From the NCBI RefSeq assembly GCF_905397395.1, contig NZ_CAJPVH010000006.1, positions 119,976 to 183,975 of the forward strand: 64,000 nt of DNA, written 5' to 3'. The notes beneath the pieces are model-generated. The model saw only the letters and a list, made by a program, of their open reading frames with translations. It had not been told where the DNA came from and made no database searches. The position numbers and the translations under genes were made by a program. This DNA comes from Cupriavidus campinensis (lineage in GTDB: Bacteria; Pseudomonadota; Gammaproteobacteria; Burkholderiales; Burkholderiaceae). Positions 23,234 through 31,897 of the stretch are shown piece by piece; the first letter of the stretch is position 1; the number at the start of each line of letters is the position of its first letter.

Positions 23234-23611
23234 TCAGGCAGCCTTCGGACGCTTCGCGCCGTACTTCGAACGAGCTTGCTTGCGGTCCTTCACGCCTTGC
23301 AAGTCGAGCGAGCCACGGACGATGTGGTAACGCACACCCGGCAGATCCTTCACACGGCCGCCGCGGATCAGCACGACCGAGTGTTCCTGCAGGTTGTGGC
23401 CTTCACCGCCGATGTACGAGATGACCTCGAAACCGTTGGTCAGGCGCACCTTGGCGACCTTACGCAGTGCCGAGTTCGGCTTCTTCGGCGTCGTGGTGTA
23501 CACACGGGTGCACACGCCGCGACGCTGCGGGCAGTTCTCAAGCGCAGGGCTCTTGCTCTTGACGACTTCAGAGACACGCGGCTTGCGAACCAGTTGGTTG
23601 ATAGTTGGCAT
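23234..23611 (-). CDS. rpsL: 30S ribosomal protein S12
   Basis: S12 (125 residues) controls decoding accuracy. [31 protein letters not shown] and [17 protein letters not shown] are conserved. The lysines of PKKPNS and GRVKDLPG, where streptomycin resistance mutations occur, are wild type. It is the first gene of the str operon, with a 263-base leader from the candidate promoter. Confidence 0.98.
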   Translation of the reverse strand: MPTINQLVRKPRVSEVVKSKSPALENCPQRRGVCTRVYTTTPKKPNSALRKVAKVRLTNGFEVISYIGGEGHNLQEHSVVLIRGGRVKDLPGVRYHIVRGSLDLQGVKDRKQARSKYGAKRPKAA

Positions 23612-23945
23612 TGTTCAATCCAGCTTGGTTTTACAAAAACACCCCTCCGCCGGCTCCATATCAATGAACTCGGCCTGAGGGGCAACTACGGGTTTCGGAC
23701 GGGAATGGAGAGCGGGCGCTCAAAAGGAAGGGCTGTGAAGTGACAGACTTGCCAAAGAGCGCGAGCTCGCCCGGATCCCGCTTGGCTATCCTGCCGGGCT
23801 GCGCCGCAAGGATCACTCCACGGGCGCGCGTCCGACGGACGAGCGAAATCCAAAGCCAAAAACTCGAATCTGGCATCCTAGCAGGGGTGTTGACAATGGT
23901 CAAGCGGTATACCCGCCCTGTATACGCTTGGGGCGGGCGCCCCGG
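23612..23945 (-). promoter_or_regulatory. rpsL upstream region with candidate str promoter
   Basis: On the minus strand TTGACC (23898-23903) and TAGGAT (23875-23880) are separated by exactly 17 bases, about 265 bases before rpsL. This is the best promoter candidate for the str operon. The 334-base spacer between recQ and rpsL contains no convincing gene. Close to the recQ stop two GTATAC hexamers flank a GC-rich run (about 23906-23940) that could fold, but no T-tract follows. Confidence 0.6.
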
Positions 23946-25799
23946 TCAGACTCGGACCGCGCGCAGTGTCTCGAGGATTTCCTCGCCGTAGCGTTCGAGC
24001 TTCGATGCACCGATACCGGGCACTTCGGCCAGTTCGTCGAGCGATTCGGGCGCGCTGCGCGCCAGTTCGGCCAGGGTTGCGTCGTGGAAAATGACGTAGG
24101 CCGGCACGCCGTGCTCGCGCGCCGCGGCCGTGCGCCAGCGGCGCAGCGCTTCCCAATGCGCGAGCGCGTCGGGATCCATCGTGGCACTGTGGTCGGTACG
24201 CGTGCCACGCGCGGCACGGTCGCCGGACTTGGCTGGCTTGTTGACCTGCCGGCGCAGCGTAATGGGCTGCTCGCCCTTGAGCACCGCCCGGGCGGATTCG
24301 CCCAGCAGCAGCGCGCCATGGCCACCGTGGTCGATCACCAGCAGCCCGTGGGCGATCAGCTGGCGGAAGATCGCATGCCACTCCGACACCGATCGGTCCT
24401 TGCCAATGCCGAAGGTCGAGACCTTGTCATGGCCCCACTGCCGGATCTTCTCGTTGGCGTTGCCGCGCAGGATGTCGATCAGATGAGTCGCGCCGAAGTG
24501 GACGCGGCTTGCCTGGGCCGTGCGATAGACGCAGGACAGGGCCATCTGGGCCTCGCGCGTGCCGTCCCAGGTCGCCGGCGGCTCAAGACAAGTGTCGCAA
24601 TTGCCACACGGCTCGGCATTTTCGTCGAAGTACGCCAGTATGCGCACGCGCCGGCAACCCGCCGTCTCGCACAAACCCAGCAGGGCGTCGAGCTTGGAGG
24701 ACGACACGCGCTTGTGGGCGTCGTCCGCCTCGGACTCGTCGATCATCCGCTTCTGCTGCACCACGTCGCCCAGGCCGTAGGCCATCCACGCGTTGGCGGG
24801 CAGGCCATCGCGGCCGGCGCGGCCGGTTTCCTGGTAATAGCCTTCCATGCTCTTGGGCAGGTCCAGGTGGGCGACGAACCGGACGTCCGGCTTGTCGATA
24901 CCCATGCCGAAGGCAATCGTCGCCACCATCACGATGCCCTCTTCCTCGCGGAAGCGCGCCTGGTGATGCTGCCGCACCTGGGCATCCATGCCGGCGTGAT
25001 ACCCCAGCGCCTGGATGCCGTGGCCGGCCAGCCAGGCGGCGGTGTCCTCGACCTTCTTGCGCGACAGGCAATACACGATGCCGCTGTCGTGCCCGCCGTC
25101 GCCGTTCATGTGCTCGGCCTTGATGAAGGCGAGCAGCTGGTTGCGCGCGTTGTCCTTCTCGACGATGCGATAGCGGATGTTCGGCCGGTCGAAGCTGGAG
25201 ATGAACACGCGCGCGTCGTCCAGCGCCAGCCGCTCGACGATTTCATCGCGCGTGAGCGTATCGGCCGTGGCGGTGAGTGCAATACGCGGCACCTGCGGGA
25301 ACCGCTCGTGCAGCACCGACAGCTGAATGTACTCGGGCCGGAAGTCGTGGCCCCATTGCGACACACAATGCGCCTCGTCGATCGCGAACAGCCCGACGCG
25401 GGTGCGTTCGAGCAGGTCGAGGAAGCGCGGCGTCATCAGCCGTTCGGGCGCCACATAGAGGATTTCCAGCCGCCCCGCGAGCAGATCGCGCTCCACGGCG
25501 GAGGCCTCGCTGCTGGTCAGTGTGGAGTTGAGCACCGCTGCGCGCACACCGGCCTCGGTCAGCGCAGCCACCTGGTCCTGCATCAGCGCGATCAGCGGCG
25601 AGACGACGATACCGACACCCTGCCCCGCCTGCTGGCGCAGCAGCGCCGGAATCTGGTAGCAGAGCGACTTCCCGCCGCCCGTGGGCATGAGCACCAGGCA
25701 ATCGCCGCCCTCGGCCACATGGTCGATGATCTCTGCCTGCCGGCCGCGAAAGGCGTGGTAGCCGAAGACTTCTTTGAGGATCGCCAGTGCGCGCGACAT
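23946..25799 (-). CDS. recQ: ATP-dependent DNA helicase RecQ
   Basis: RecQ (617 residues) is a 3'-5' helicase of the RecF recombination pathway and replication-fork repair. In order: Walker A in [16 protein letters not shown] box in [19 protein letters not shown], helicase C domain with [13 protein letters not shown], the zinc-binding cysteines ([15 protein letters not shown]), a winged-helix RQC region, and an HRDC domain at the end ([20 protein letters not shown]). The ATG at 25799 gives the family start [14 protein letters not shown]. It lies between the biosynthetic block and rpsL, divergent from the regulator. Confidence 0.97.
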   Translation of the reverse strand: MSRALAILKEVFGYHAFRGRQAEIIDHVAEGGDCLVLMPTGGGKSLCYQIPALLRQQAGQGVGIVVSPLIALMQDQVAALTEAGVRAAVLNSTLTSSEASAVERDLLAGRLEILYVAPERLMTPRFLDLLERTRVGLFAIDEAHCVSQWGHDFRPEYIQLSVLHERFPQVPRIALTATADTLTRDEIVERLALDDARVFISSFDRPNIRYRIVEKDNARNQLLAFIKAEHMNGDGGHDSGIVYCLSRKKVEDTAAWLAGHGIQALGYHAGMDAQVRQHHQARFREEEGIVMVATIAFGMGIDKPDVRFVAHLDLPKSMEGYYQETGRAGRDGLPANAWMAYGLGDVVQQKRMIDESEADDAHKRVSSSKLDALLGLCETAGCRRVRILAYFDENAEPCGNCDTCLEPPATWDGTREAQMALSCVYRTAQASRVHFGATHLIDILRGNANEKIRQWGHDKVSTFGIGKDRSVSEWHAIFRQLIAHGLLVIDHGGHGALLLGESARAVLKGEQPITLRRQVNKPAKSGDRAARGTRTDHSATMDPDALAHWEALRRWRTAAAREHGVPAYVIFHDATLAELARSAPESLDELAEVPGIGASKLERYGEEILETLRAVRV

Positions 25800-25955
25800 G
25801 GACAGCGGAATTCGGGAAAGCCGTAACCTTACCACTAAGGCGCCCGGGCTCGGCGTCGATGCTGCCGAGATCGCTATTTCGGATAACGGCGATTGCGTTC
25901 TCGACGGTTGCAGAGTTCCATGGGCATTGCCAGACTCTCAACAAGGGGCGATGCA

Positions 25956-26513
25956 ATGGGCAATTGGCAGGATCGACTCAAACGCATCAGCAAGCCGGCA
26001 GCATCGGAGCGTGAAGTACTCGAGAGCATCGAGACGACCGCCGCGATGCTCGGCTTCGATATGGGGAACCGCAGCATGACATTCTCGGCGAGCCAGCTGT
26101 GGAGCGAGGCAAGGCTGCTGGGCCTGTGCCACGGTCTGTCGGAGGAGGACTTCACCCTGGCCATGCGCGGTGGGCCCCTATCCTCCGCCCCGTCGCCGAC
26201 CCCGCCGGTCAACGGCAAGCTTGGCCGTCGCGAAATTCGCATGCGCTGGTTCGCCTTCGTGGTTCATCTCGTGCTGGACCAGCAACGCATGGCGCGCCCC
26301 ACCGGGCAAGGACAGTCGCCCCTGACCGAGCGCGAGCTCGAAGTCCTGAAACTGACTGCCCAGGGCAAGACCTCGTCGGAAATCGCCGCATTGCTGATGG
26401 TCTCCGGCAACACCGTCAATTTCCACATTCGCAATGCGATGCTCAAGCTGCAGGCCAGGAACAAGACGGCAGCGGCCGTGTGCGCTGCCTTGCAGGGGTG
26501 GCTCAACGGGTGA
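25956..26513 (+). CDS. LuxR-family transcriptional regulator with shortened sensing domain
   Basis: A 185-residue protein with a clear C-terminal LuxR/GerE helix-turn-helix (from about residue 122: LTERELEVLKLTAQGKTSSEIAALL, then VNFHIRNAMLKL). The N-terminal part keeps pieces of an autoinducer-binding domain, namely SIETTAAMLGFDM, LWSEARLLGLCHGLS and EIRMRWFAFVVHLVL. The stretch of roughly 50-60 residues that normally lies between the first two, and holds most of the acyl-homoserine-lactone pocket, is missing. AAGGGG lies shortly before the ATG at 25956. No luxI-like synthase is in the window. It is divergent from recQ and immediately precedes the polyene-like operon, so control of that operon is likely (inference). 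Confidence 0.8.
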   Translation: MGNWQDRLKRISKPAASEREVLESIETTAAMLGFDMGNRSMTFSASQLWSEARLLGLCHGLSEEDFTLAMRGGPLSSAPSPTPPVNGKLGRREIRMRWFAFVVHLVLDQQRMARPTGQGQSPLTERELEVLKLTAQGKTSSEIAALLMVSGNTVNFHIRNAMLKLQARNKTAAAVCAALQGWLNG

Positions 26514-26543
26514 GTTGACTTGGCGCAAACGTAGCCCACGCGC

Positions 26544-26559
26544 CTATCAGATTTGGTAG
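26544..26559 (+). promoter_or_regulatory. Lux-box-like dyad upstream of the biosynthetic operon
   Basis: CTATCAGATTTGGTAG is a 16-bp imperfect dyad (6 of 8 positions symmetric). It fits the loose pattern CT(G/A)-N10-(C/T)AG used by LuxR-type regulators. It lies 57 bases upstream of the reductase start at 26617 and just after the luxR-like gene. The pattern is short and could occur by chance. Confidence 0.35.
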
Positions 26560-26616
26560 TTACTGCACTTCGCCATGTCTGTTGCAATGCGCCATCGACA
26601 TTGCGAGGAATGGCAG

Positions 26617-27372
26617 ATGACATCGATTGCATCGCCGCAGCGCCCGGTTGCACTGGTCAGCGGCGGCTCACGCGGGATCGGCCGGGCGATATGCCTGGCA
26701 CTGGCCGACGCTGGCTACGCAATCTCCTACTGCCATCACGCATCAGGCGATGCCGGCCTCGAGACACTCGCCCAGCTGCGCGCCGCAGGCATCCCCTCGC
26801 TGGCCCTGCAATGCAACGTTGCCGACGCGGGCGCCTGCGAGCGCTTCTTTGCCGAGACCATCGAACATCTCGGCCAGGTCGACGTGCTGGTGAACAACGC
26901 CGGCATCACCCGCGATGCGCCGCTGGCGACAATGCGCCCCGATGCATGGGCCGCGGTCATCGACACCAATCTCACCGGTACCTTCCACTTGAGCCGGTCC
27001 GCCGCCTTCCACTTCATGAAGCGGCGCACCGGCGTCATCATCAACGTGGCGTCCATTGCGGGCGTCTACGGTAACGCTACCCAGACCAACTATTCGGCAT
27101 CGAAGGCCGGCATGATCGGCTTCACCCGGGCGCTGGCCAAGGAGGTTGCGCCCTACGGCGTGCGCGTCAATGCCGTGGCGCCGGGTTTCATCGAATCCGA
27201 CATGACGGCAGGCCTTTCCGACAGCGTCGCGTCGGCCGCACTGGCCCGCGTGCCGCTGCGCCGCTTTGGCAAGCCCGAGGAAGTCGCGGCGTTGGTCCGC
27301 TTCCTGGCCTCCGCCGACGCGGCCTACGTCACGGGCCAGGTCTTTCAGATCGACGGCGGGCTCGTCCTCTAA
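26617..27372 (+). CDS. 3-oxoacyl-ACP reductase (FabG-like ketoreductase)
   Basis: A 251-residue short-chain dehydrogenase/reductase that should reduce the beta-keto group of the growing ACP-bound chain using NADPH. The cofactor motif GGSRGIG is at residues 16-22, NNAG follows in the middle, and the catalytic residues are Ser146, Tyr159 and Lys163 (in NVASIAG and NYSASKAG). The start at 26617 has GAGG a few bases upstream. Two earlier in-frame ATGs lack such a site. It is the first gene of the operon and the only ketoreductase seen. No enoyl reductase accompanies it. Confidence 0.9.
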   Translation: MTSIASPQRPVALVSGGSRGIGRAICLALADAGYAISYCHHASGDAGLETLAQLRAAGIPSLALQCNVADAGACERFFAETIEHLGQVDVLVNNAGITRDAPLATMRPDAWAAVIDTNLTGTFHLSRSAAFHFMKRRTGVIINVASIAGVYGNATQTNYSASKAGMIGFTRALAKEVAPYGVRVNAVAPGFIESDMTAGLSDSVASAALARVPLRRFGKPEEVAALVRFLASADAAYVTGQVFQIDGGLVL

Positions 27373-27389
27373 GGCGCCAGGGCGATATC

Positions 27390-28304
27390 GTGGACGACAT
27401 CCTCCCGCCTCTCATCATGGCCCGCAGCGTCCGGGGCTTTTCGGACTGTCGCCGGCCCGGCCTCCGCGAATGGGAATTCGACTGGCGTTTTGCGGACGAC
27501 GACGACAGCTTTCAGGGCCACTTTCCGACGTACCCCATCCTGCCCGGGGCATTTCTGCTGGAGATGGCGCAGCATGCCGCCAACCATGCGCTCGCGCAGA
27601 GCGGCCAGACGGGGCGCCGCGTCACCAGTGTGACGCGCCTGCGCTTCCAGAACCCGGTCCTGCCGGGGGACACCTGCACATTGCAGGTCGCCTGGGATGA
27701 CCTCGATGCGGTGCAGATCCGCTTTACCAAGCCTGGTGGCGCGGTGGCGCACGGCATCCTCGGCACTGGCCCGGTGCCACGCCATGCAGGCGCCCCGGAA
27801 GTATCCGCGGCGGAATTGCCGCGCGATCCGACCGTCGCCCTCAAGGTGCTACCGCATGGTCATCCCATGCGGCTGGTCGATCGTGTGGCGCTGGATGGCA
27901 CTGCTCGCGCAGTCGCCTACAAGAACATCACGCTCAATGAGCCTTGCTTCAGCGCCGCGCATCGCGGCATGGACGAGGCGCAACTGGCATATCCGTTGGC
28001 GCTGCTGGTGGAGTCCTTCGCCCAGGGCGCGGGGCTGCTGCTATCCCGGCGCGGCTTCTTTGCGGACGCTGGCGGCGCCGCCTCGCTGACCGTGTTCGGC
28101 GAGTTTCGCGGCATCCATCTGCTTGGCCGGGCCCTGCCGGGGGACCAGCTTCGCCACGACGTCCATCTCCTGGAATGTGGGCGCAACGTGGCCCACCTGG
28201 CGGGACAGACCAGCGTCGGGGGACGCACTGTCGCCCTGTTCGACGATCTGATGGCCTTCTCCATTGGCGCGACGACACTCGGCGCCGCTGGAGGCCAGCG
28301 ATGA
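27390..28304 (+). CDS. Double-hotdog 3-hydroxyacyl-ACP dehydratase (FabZ-like)
   Basis: A 304-residue protein made of two FabZ-like hotdog units. Unit 1 (about residues 1-130) has the catalytic pattern FQGHFPTYPILPGAFLLEM with His44 and Glu58. Unit 2 (about 150-290) has LPHGHPMRLVDRV and LLVESFAQGAG, but the HFP motif is replaced by AHRGMDEAQLAYP, so it may be non-catalytic or structural. It would dehydrate 3-hydroxyacyl-ACP to 2-enoyl-ACP. The start is either GTG at 27390 or ATG at 27417. Its end overlaps the next gene by four bases (ATGA). Confidence 0.82.
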   Translation: MDDILPPLIMARSVRGFSDCRRPGLREWEFDWRFADDDDSFQGHFPTYPILPGAFLLEMAQHAANHALAQSGQTGRRVTSVTRLRFQNPVLPGDTCTLQVAWDDLDAVQIRFTKPGGAVAHGILGTGPVPRHAGAPEVSAAELPRDPTVALKVLPHGHPMRLVDRVALDGTARAVAYKNITLNEPCFSAAHRGMDEAQLAYPLALLVESFAQGAGLLLSRRGFFADAGGAASLTVFGEFRGIHLLGRALPGDQLRHDVHLLECGRNVAHLAGQTSVGGRTVALFDDLMAFSIGATTLGAAGGQR

Positions 28305-29488
28305 CACAGCGGCGCGATGTCCTGCTGGCCGGATTCGGCGCCTGCTCCGCCGCAGGTCCGGATGTCGAAGCCTTCTGGCGTGCCCTGCAACGCGCACCCG
28401 AGGCGCCATCACCGAACGCCATCGTCCCGCGGAGTACCGATGGACGGACGTGGCGCCATGGGCATTGCCTGCCCGCGTCGGCCTCTCATGTGCATGCCGA
28501 CTTCGACAGCCTGATCGCAGATGTTGCCCTGCAAGCCCTCGATGACGCCCGCAGACGCGGCCATGCACTCGACACCCTGCACACCGGTCTCGTGCTTGGC
28601 ACGGCGGCCGGGGACAGCCGCCGTGCCGAACGGCACCGCCTAGAAGACGCCGTGGCGCCGTATGCCACGAGCCACCCGTACCGCGCCATCGACACGCTGC
28701 CCCACGTGCTGCCCATCCAGGTGTCCGGACCGGCTTTCGTCGCCGCCAACGCCTGCTCGGCCGGCCTTCATGCCCTGGTCCATGCGGTGGACATCATCCG
28801 GGCCGGCATGGCCGACGCGATGATCGTGATCGGCGCCGACCTGCTTTCCCACGTCACCCAATCGGGCTTTCAACGCATGACGGCGCTCGATCCGCAGGGG
28901 TGCATGCCCTTCGACGTCCGCCGCCTGGGCACCGTGCTGGGCGAAGGCGCCGCCGCGCTGGTACTCGTGGCCGACAGCGAAGCTGCCGCGCACGCCGGAT
29001 CCGCCGGACGCATCCGAGGCATCGGCGTGAGCTGCGACGCCTTCCACCCGACCGCCCCCGAACCCGGCGGCCGGGACATCTCCCGGGCCTTGCGTGAGGC
29101 GCTGCGCGATGCGAATGTCGGCCCCGACGGCATCGACGTCATCGTGCCACACGGCACCGGCACGCCCCCCAACGACCGCATCGAAGGCAACATTCTGGCG
29201 GCAGTGCTTGGCCCAAGCGTCGTCATGCCGCCGGTGCTGTCCGTCAAGGCGCATATCGGACACACCGCAGGCGCGTCCGGCCTGTTCTCCCTGCTCGCGG
29301 CGGCGCTTGCACTGGCACATCGGAAGGTGCCGGCAGGCTACTGCGAGCGCCCTGATCCGGCCACGCGCATCCGGCTGCCCAGCCGTGAAACGCCACTGCG
29401 GGCAAGACGGCCGCTTCGGGCACTCATCAATGCCTGTGGATTCGGTGGGAACAACGTGTCCCTGGTCTTGCAGGAAGGGACGCCATGA
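28301..29488 (+). CDS. Beta-ketoacyl-ACP synthase, catalytically complete (KS pair 1)
   Basis: A 395-residue KAS I/II-type condensing enzyme that would extend the chain with malonyl-ACP. All three catalytic residues are in place: Cys152 (ANACSAGLHAL), His284 (VPHGTGTPPND) and His321 (KAHIGHTAGASG). The glycine-rich end NACGFGGNNVSLVL is typical. Both ends overlap neighbours by four bases, so it is translationally coupled to the dehydratase before it and the KS-like partner after it. Confidence 0.9.
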   Translation: MTQRRDVLLAGFGACSAAGPDVEAFWRALQRAPEAPSPNAIVPRSTDGRTWRHGHCLPASASHVHADFDSLIADVALQALDDARRRGHALDTLHTGLVLGTAAGDSRRAERHRLEDAVAPYATSHPYRAIDTLPHVLPIQVSGPAFVAANACSAGLHALVHAVDIIRAGMADAMIVIGADLLSHVTQSGFQRMTALDPQGCMPFDVRRLGTVLGEGAAALVLVADSEAAAHAGSAGRIRGIGVSCDAFHPTAPEPGGRDISRALREALRDANVGPDGIDVIVPHGTGTPPNDRIEGNILAAVLGPSVVMPPVLSVKAHIGHTAGASGLFSLLAAALALAHRKVPAGYCERPDPATRIRLPSRETPLRARRPLRALINACGFGGNNVSLVLQEGTP

Positions 29489-30375
29489 GCGCCGTCAATC
29501 TCCTGACCTGCGCGGCCGTGGCGCCCGGCATCGGGGAAGATCTTCTCCCGTGCTCGCCTGGCACGCTTGCGATCGTCGACCCGGACTGGTTCGATCCGGC
29601 CCTGTGGCTGCCGGGTACGCGGCACCGCTACCTCAACGACACCACGCGCTACGCGCTGGCCGCGGCGCGCCGGTGTCCCGATCCATGCACGGATGGCGGC
29701 GTCGCCCCTGAGCGGCTCGCGCTTTGTTTCGGTACAAGTGTCGCGGATGTCTCAGTCCGGCACCTGTTCGATCAGGCCGTGGCCCACGGCGGACTGGATG
29801 CCGTCAGCACCGTCAGCGCACCCAATATCTCGGCCAATATTGCCGCCGCCCACGTCGCCATCGACTGTCAGGCCCGCGCGCTATGCAGCACCGTCACGTC
29901 GCCGTTCCTGGCCGGCTTCGAAGCCCTGATGCTGGGCATCCAGGCGATCCAGGCCGGTCGTGCCGACCAATCGCTGGTCATTGCCGCCGAAGAGGCGATC
30001 CCCGAGGGGGCCGGCGCAGCCATCCTGCCGGGCGCCGTCGCGCTCCGGCTGGGCAGGCGCGCGACGGAGAACGGTCATTGCCTGCGGCCCCTCGGTTGGG
30101 GCCGGGTCGAGACGCCCGGACAACTGCCGCAGCGGCTGGTCCACGCGCTGACGCGCGCCGCCTCCGGGTTTCCCGGACCGACGCGGCTTGTTGTCCCGGC
30201 CCGCACGCCGCTCAGCTGGCCCAAAGGCCTTCCGCCCCCAGACATCCTCACGTGCGACGACGCAGGCGCCCTGGCACCCCTGCTGTGCGCCCTGCCGACG
30301 CTGCGTGACGTCCACCCCTTCATCCTCGTCGCCATACACGAGCACCGCTACATGGCATTTGTTTCCCAATGCTGA
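29485..30375 (+). CDS. Ketosynthase-like partner, N-terminal half only, no active-site Cys (KS pair 1)
   Basis: A 296-residue protein resembling the N-terminal half of ketosynthases, as in the short KS N-terminal-like family found in aryl polyene clusters. The segment TSVADVSVRHLFDQAVAHGGLDAVS and the nucleophile-elbow region SPFLAGFEALMLG align with KS, but the nucleophile position appears to be Phe instead of Cys. The half carrying the two catalytic His is absent. It probably acts as a chain-length-factor-like partner of the preceding KS (inference). It overlaps that gene by four bases. Confidence 0.7.
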   Translation: MSAVNLLTCAAVAPGIGEDLLPCSPGTLAIVDPDWFDPALWLPGTRHRYLNDTTRYALAAARRCPDPCTDGGVAPERLALCFGTSVADVSVRHLFDQAVAHGGLDAVSTVSAPNISANIAAAHVAIDCQARALCSTVTSPFLAGFEALMLGIQAIQAGRADQSLVIAAEEAIPEGAGAAILPGAVALRLGRRATENGHCLRPLGWGRVETPGQLPQRLVHALTRAASGFPGPTRLVVPARTPLSWPKGLPPPDILTCDDAGALAPLLCALPTLRDVHPFILVAIHEHRYMAFVSQC

Positions 30376-30407
30376 CCGCTTTCCACCCAAGAAGGAGCAC
30401 ATCCATC

Positions 30408-30659
30408 ATGACTTCCCCCGACCGCATCGCCGCCATCAAGCAGATCGTTTCCGAAATCCTTGAGATCGAGCCGGCCGACATGACCATGACCAGCCGCTTC
30501 AAGGAAGACCATGACGCGGATTCGCTGCGCGCCATCGAAATCCTCGCCAGCCTGGAGAAGGCTTTCGGCGTGACCATCTCGCAGGACGGGCTGGCCCGCA
30601 TGGTGAACCTGGAGGGCGTCTGCCAGGTGGTGGATGAAGCCGCCTCGGTCAAGTCCTGA
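30408..30659 (+). CDS. Acyl carrier protein
   Basis: An 83-residue ACP. The phosphopantetheine attachment site is Ser39 in DHDADSLRAIEIL, followed by helix III features (ISQDGLARMVNLEGVCQVVD). The ATG at 30408 has AAGGAG upstream. An earlier in-frame ATG at 30369 would overlap the preceding gene and add a non-conserved extension. It is the only ACP in the cluster, and no phosphopantetheinyl transferase gene is nearby, so activation must come from elsewhere in the genome. Confidence 0.9.
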   Translation: MTSPDRIAAIKQIVSEILEIEPADMTMTSRFKEDHDADSLRAIEILASLEKAFGVTISQDGLARMVNLEGVCQVVDEAASVKS

Positions 30660-30681
30660 GTCACGCACCGGAGCCATCATC

Positions 30682-31887
30682 ATGCGACGTGTCGTCGTGA
30701 CCGGCATTGGTGCCGTGAGCAGCATAGGTCTTGGCGTGAAGGCGTTCACCGACGCGCTCCGTGCCGGGGCGTGCGGCGTGTCCGAGATTCGCTCCTTCGA
30801 CACGTCGGGCTTCGCCAGCCATCGCGGATGCGAAGTCCGGAATTTCGACCCCGCCACCTGGATCGCCGGGATCGATCCGAGCACACTGGGCCGCAGTGCA
30901 CAGTTCGCGGTCGCGGCGGCCGGCATGGCGATACGTGACAGCGGGATCGATACAACCCGACTCAAGCAGGCCCGCTGCGGCGTGTCCATCGGGACGACCG
31001 ACGGCGAATCGCAGGTGATCGACCAGCTCACCGAGCAGGCGGTACGCCATGGCTATGCCGGCATTGACCCCGCGTTGCTCCAGCAGGTGCCTTCGCACCA
31101 CATCTCATTCGCGGTGGCGCGCGCGCTGGGCTTGCGCGGCGGAGCCATCACCCTCCCCACGGCATGCTCGGCCGGCAACTACGCCATCGGCTATGCCTAT
31201 GACTGCATCGGGCTCGGCGATGCGGACGCCATGCTGTGCGGCGGCGCGGACTCGGTATGCCGCAAGACATTCGCCGGCTTCTACCGGCTGGGCACCATCG
31301 CGCCGCAGGTCTGCCAGCCATTCGACAAGGACCGCAAGGGCATCCTGACGGGCGAAGGGGCCGGTCTGCTTCTGCTCGAGTCGCTCGACAGCGCCCTGGC
31401 CCGTGGCGCGCGGATCTACGCCGAGGTCCTGGGCTACGGACTGACCTGCGACGCGGACCACATGGTGGCGCCGAATCGGGACAGCATCGTGCGCTGCATC
31501 CGGCTCGCACACCGTAACGCGGGCGTCAGCGCGGCGCAGATCCAGTACATCTGCGCCCACGGCACCGGCACCATCGCCAACGACATCACGGAATCCGGTG
31601 CCATCGCCGAGGTGTTCGGCGCCACCAAGCCGCCTGTTTCCTCCATCAAGTCGATGATCGGACACACCATGGGCGCCGCCAGCGCACTGGCCAGCATCGC
31701 CTGCGCGGTGGCCGTCCGGGACGGATTCCTGCCGCCGACCATCAACCATGGTGAGACGGACCCCCGCTGCCCGCTCGATTGCGTACCCAACCACTCGCGC
31801 GCCGCCGACCTGCGCGTGGTGCAGAACAACGGCTTTGCCTTCGGCGGCAACAACGCCATCACCGTGTACGCGAGGTACCCCCAATGA
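30682..31887 (+). CDS. Beta-ketoacyl-ACP synthase, catalytically complete (KS pair 2)
   Basis: A 401-residue KAS II-type enzyme. Catalytic residues are Cys162 (LPTACSAGNYAI), His293 (CAHGTGTIAND) and His328 (MIGHTMGAAS). The N-terminus MRRVVVTGIGAVSSIGLGVKAF and the end NNGFAFGGNNAITVYA are typical. It starts 22 bases after the ACP gene and is followed 10 bases later by a Cys-less partner. That pairing is also seen at 28301-30375 and 33022-35177. Confidence 0.92.
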   Translation: MRRVVVTGIGAVSSIGLGVKAFTDALRAGACGVSEIRSFDTSGFASHRGCEVRNFDPATWIAGIDPSTLGRSAQFAVAAAGMAIRDSGIDTTRLKQARCGVSIGTTDGESQVIDQLTEQAVRHGYAGIDPALLQQVPSHHISFAVARALGLRGGAITLPTACSAGNYAIGYAYDCIGLGDADAMLCGGADSVCRKTFAGFYRLGTIAPQVCQPFDKDRKGILTGEGAGLLLLESLDSALARGARIYAEVLGYGLTCDADHMVAPNRDSIVRCIRLAHRNAGVSAAQIQYICAHGTGTIANDITESGAIAEVFGATKPPVSSIKSMIGHTMGAASALASIACAVAVRDGFLPPTINHGETDPRCPLDCVPNHSRAADLRVVQNNGFAFGGNNAITVYARYPQ

Positions 31888-31897
31888 GGAGCAGCGC

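Noticed and set aside
23234..23611. Possible streptomycin or rifampicin resistance alleles in rpsL and rpoB
   Set aside because: The known resistance positions in rpsL ([14 protein letters not shown]) and the rifampicin region of rpoB read as wild type.
23906..23940. Hairpin with two GTATAC motifs just after recQ as a terminator
   Set aside because: The GC-rich arms could pair, but no T-run follows on the recQ strand and it lies just before the -35 box of the str promoter. An operator role is possible, but there is no further support.
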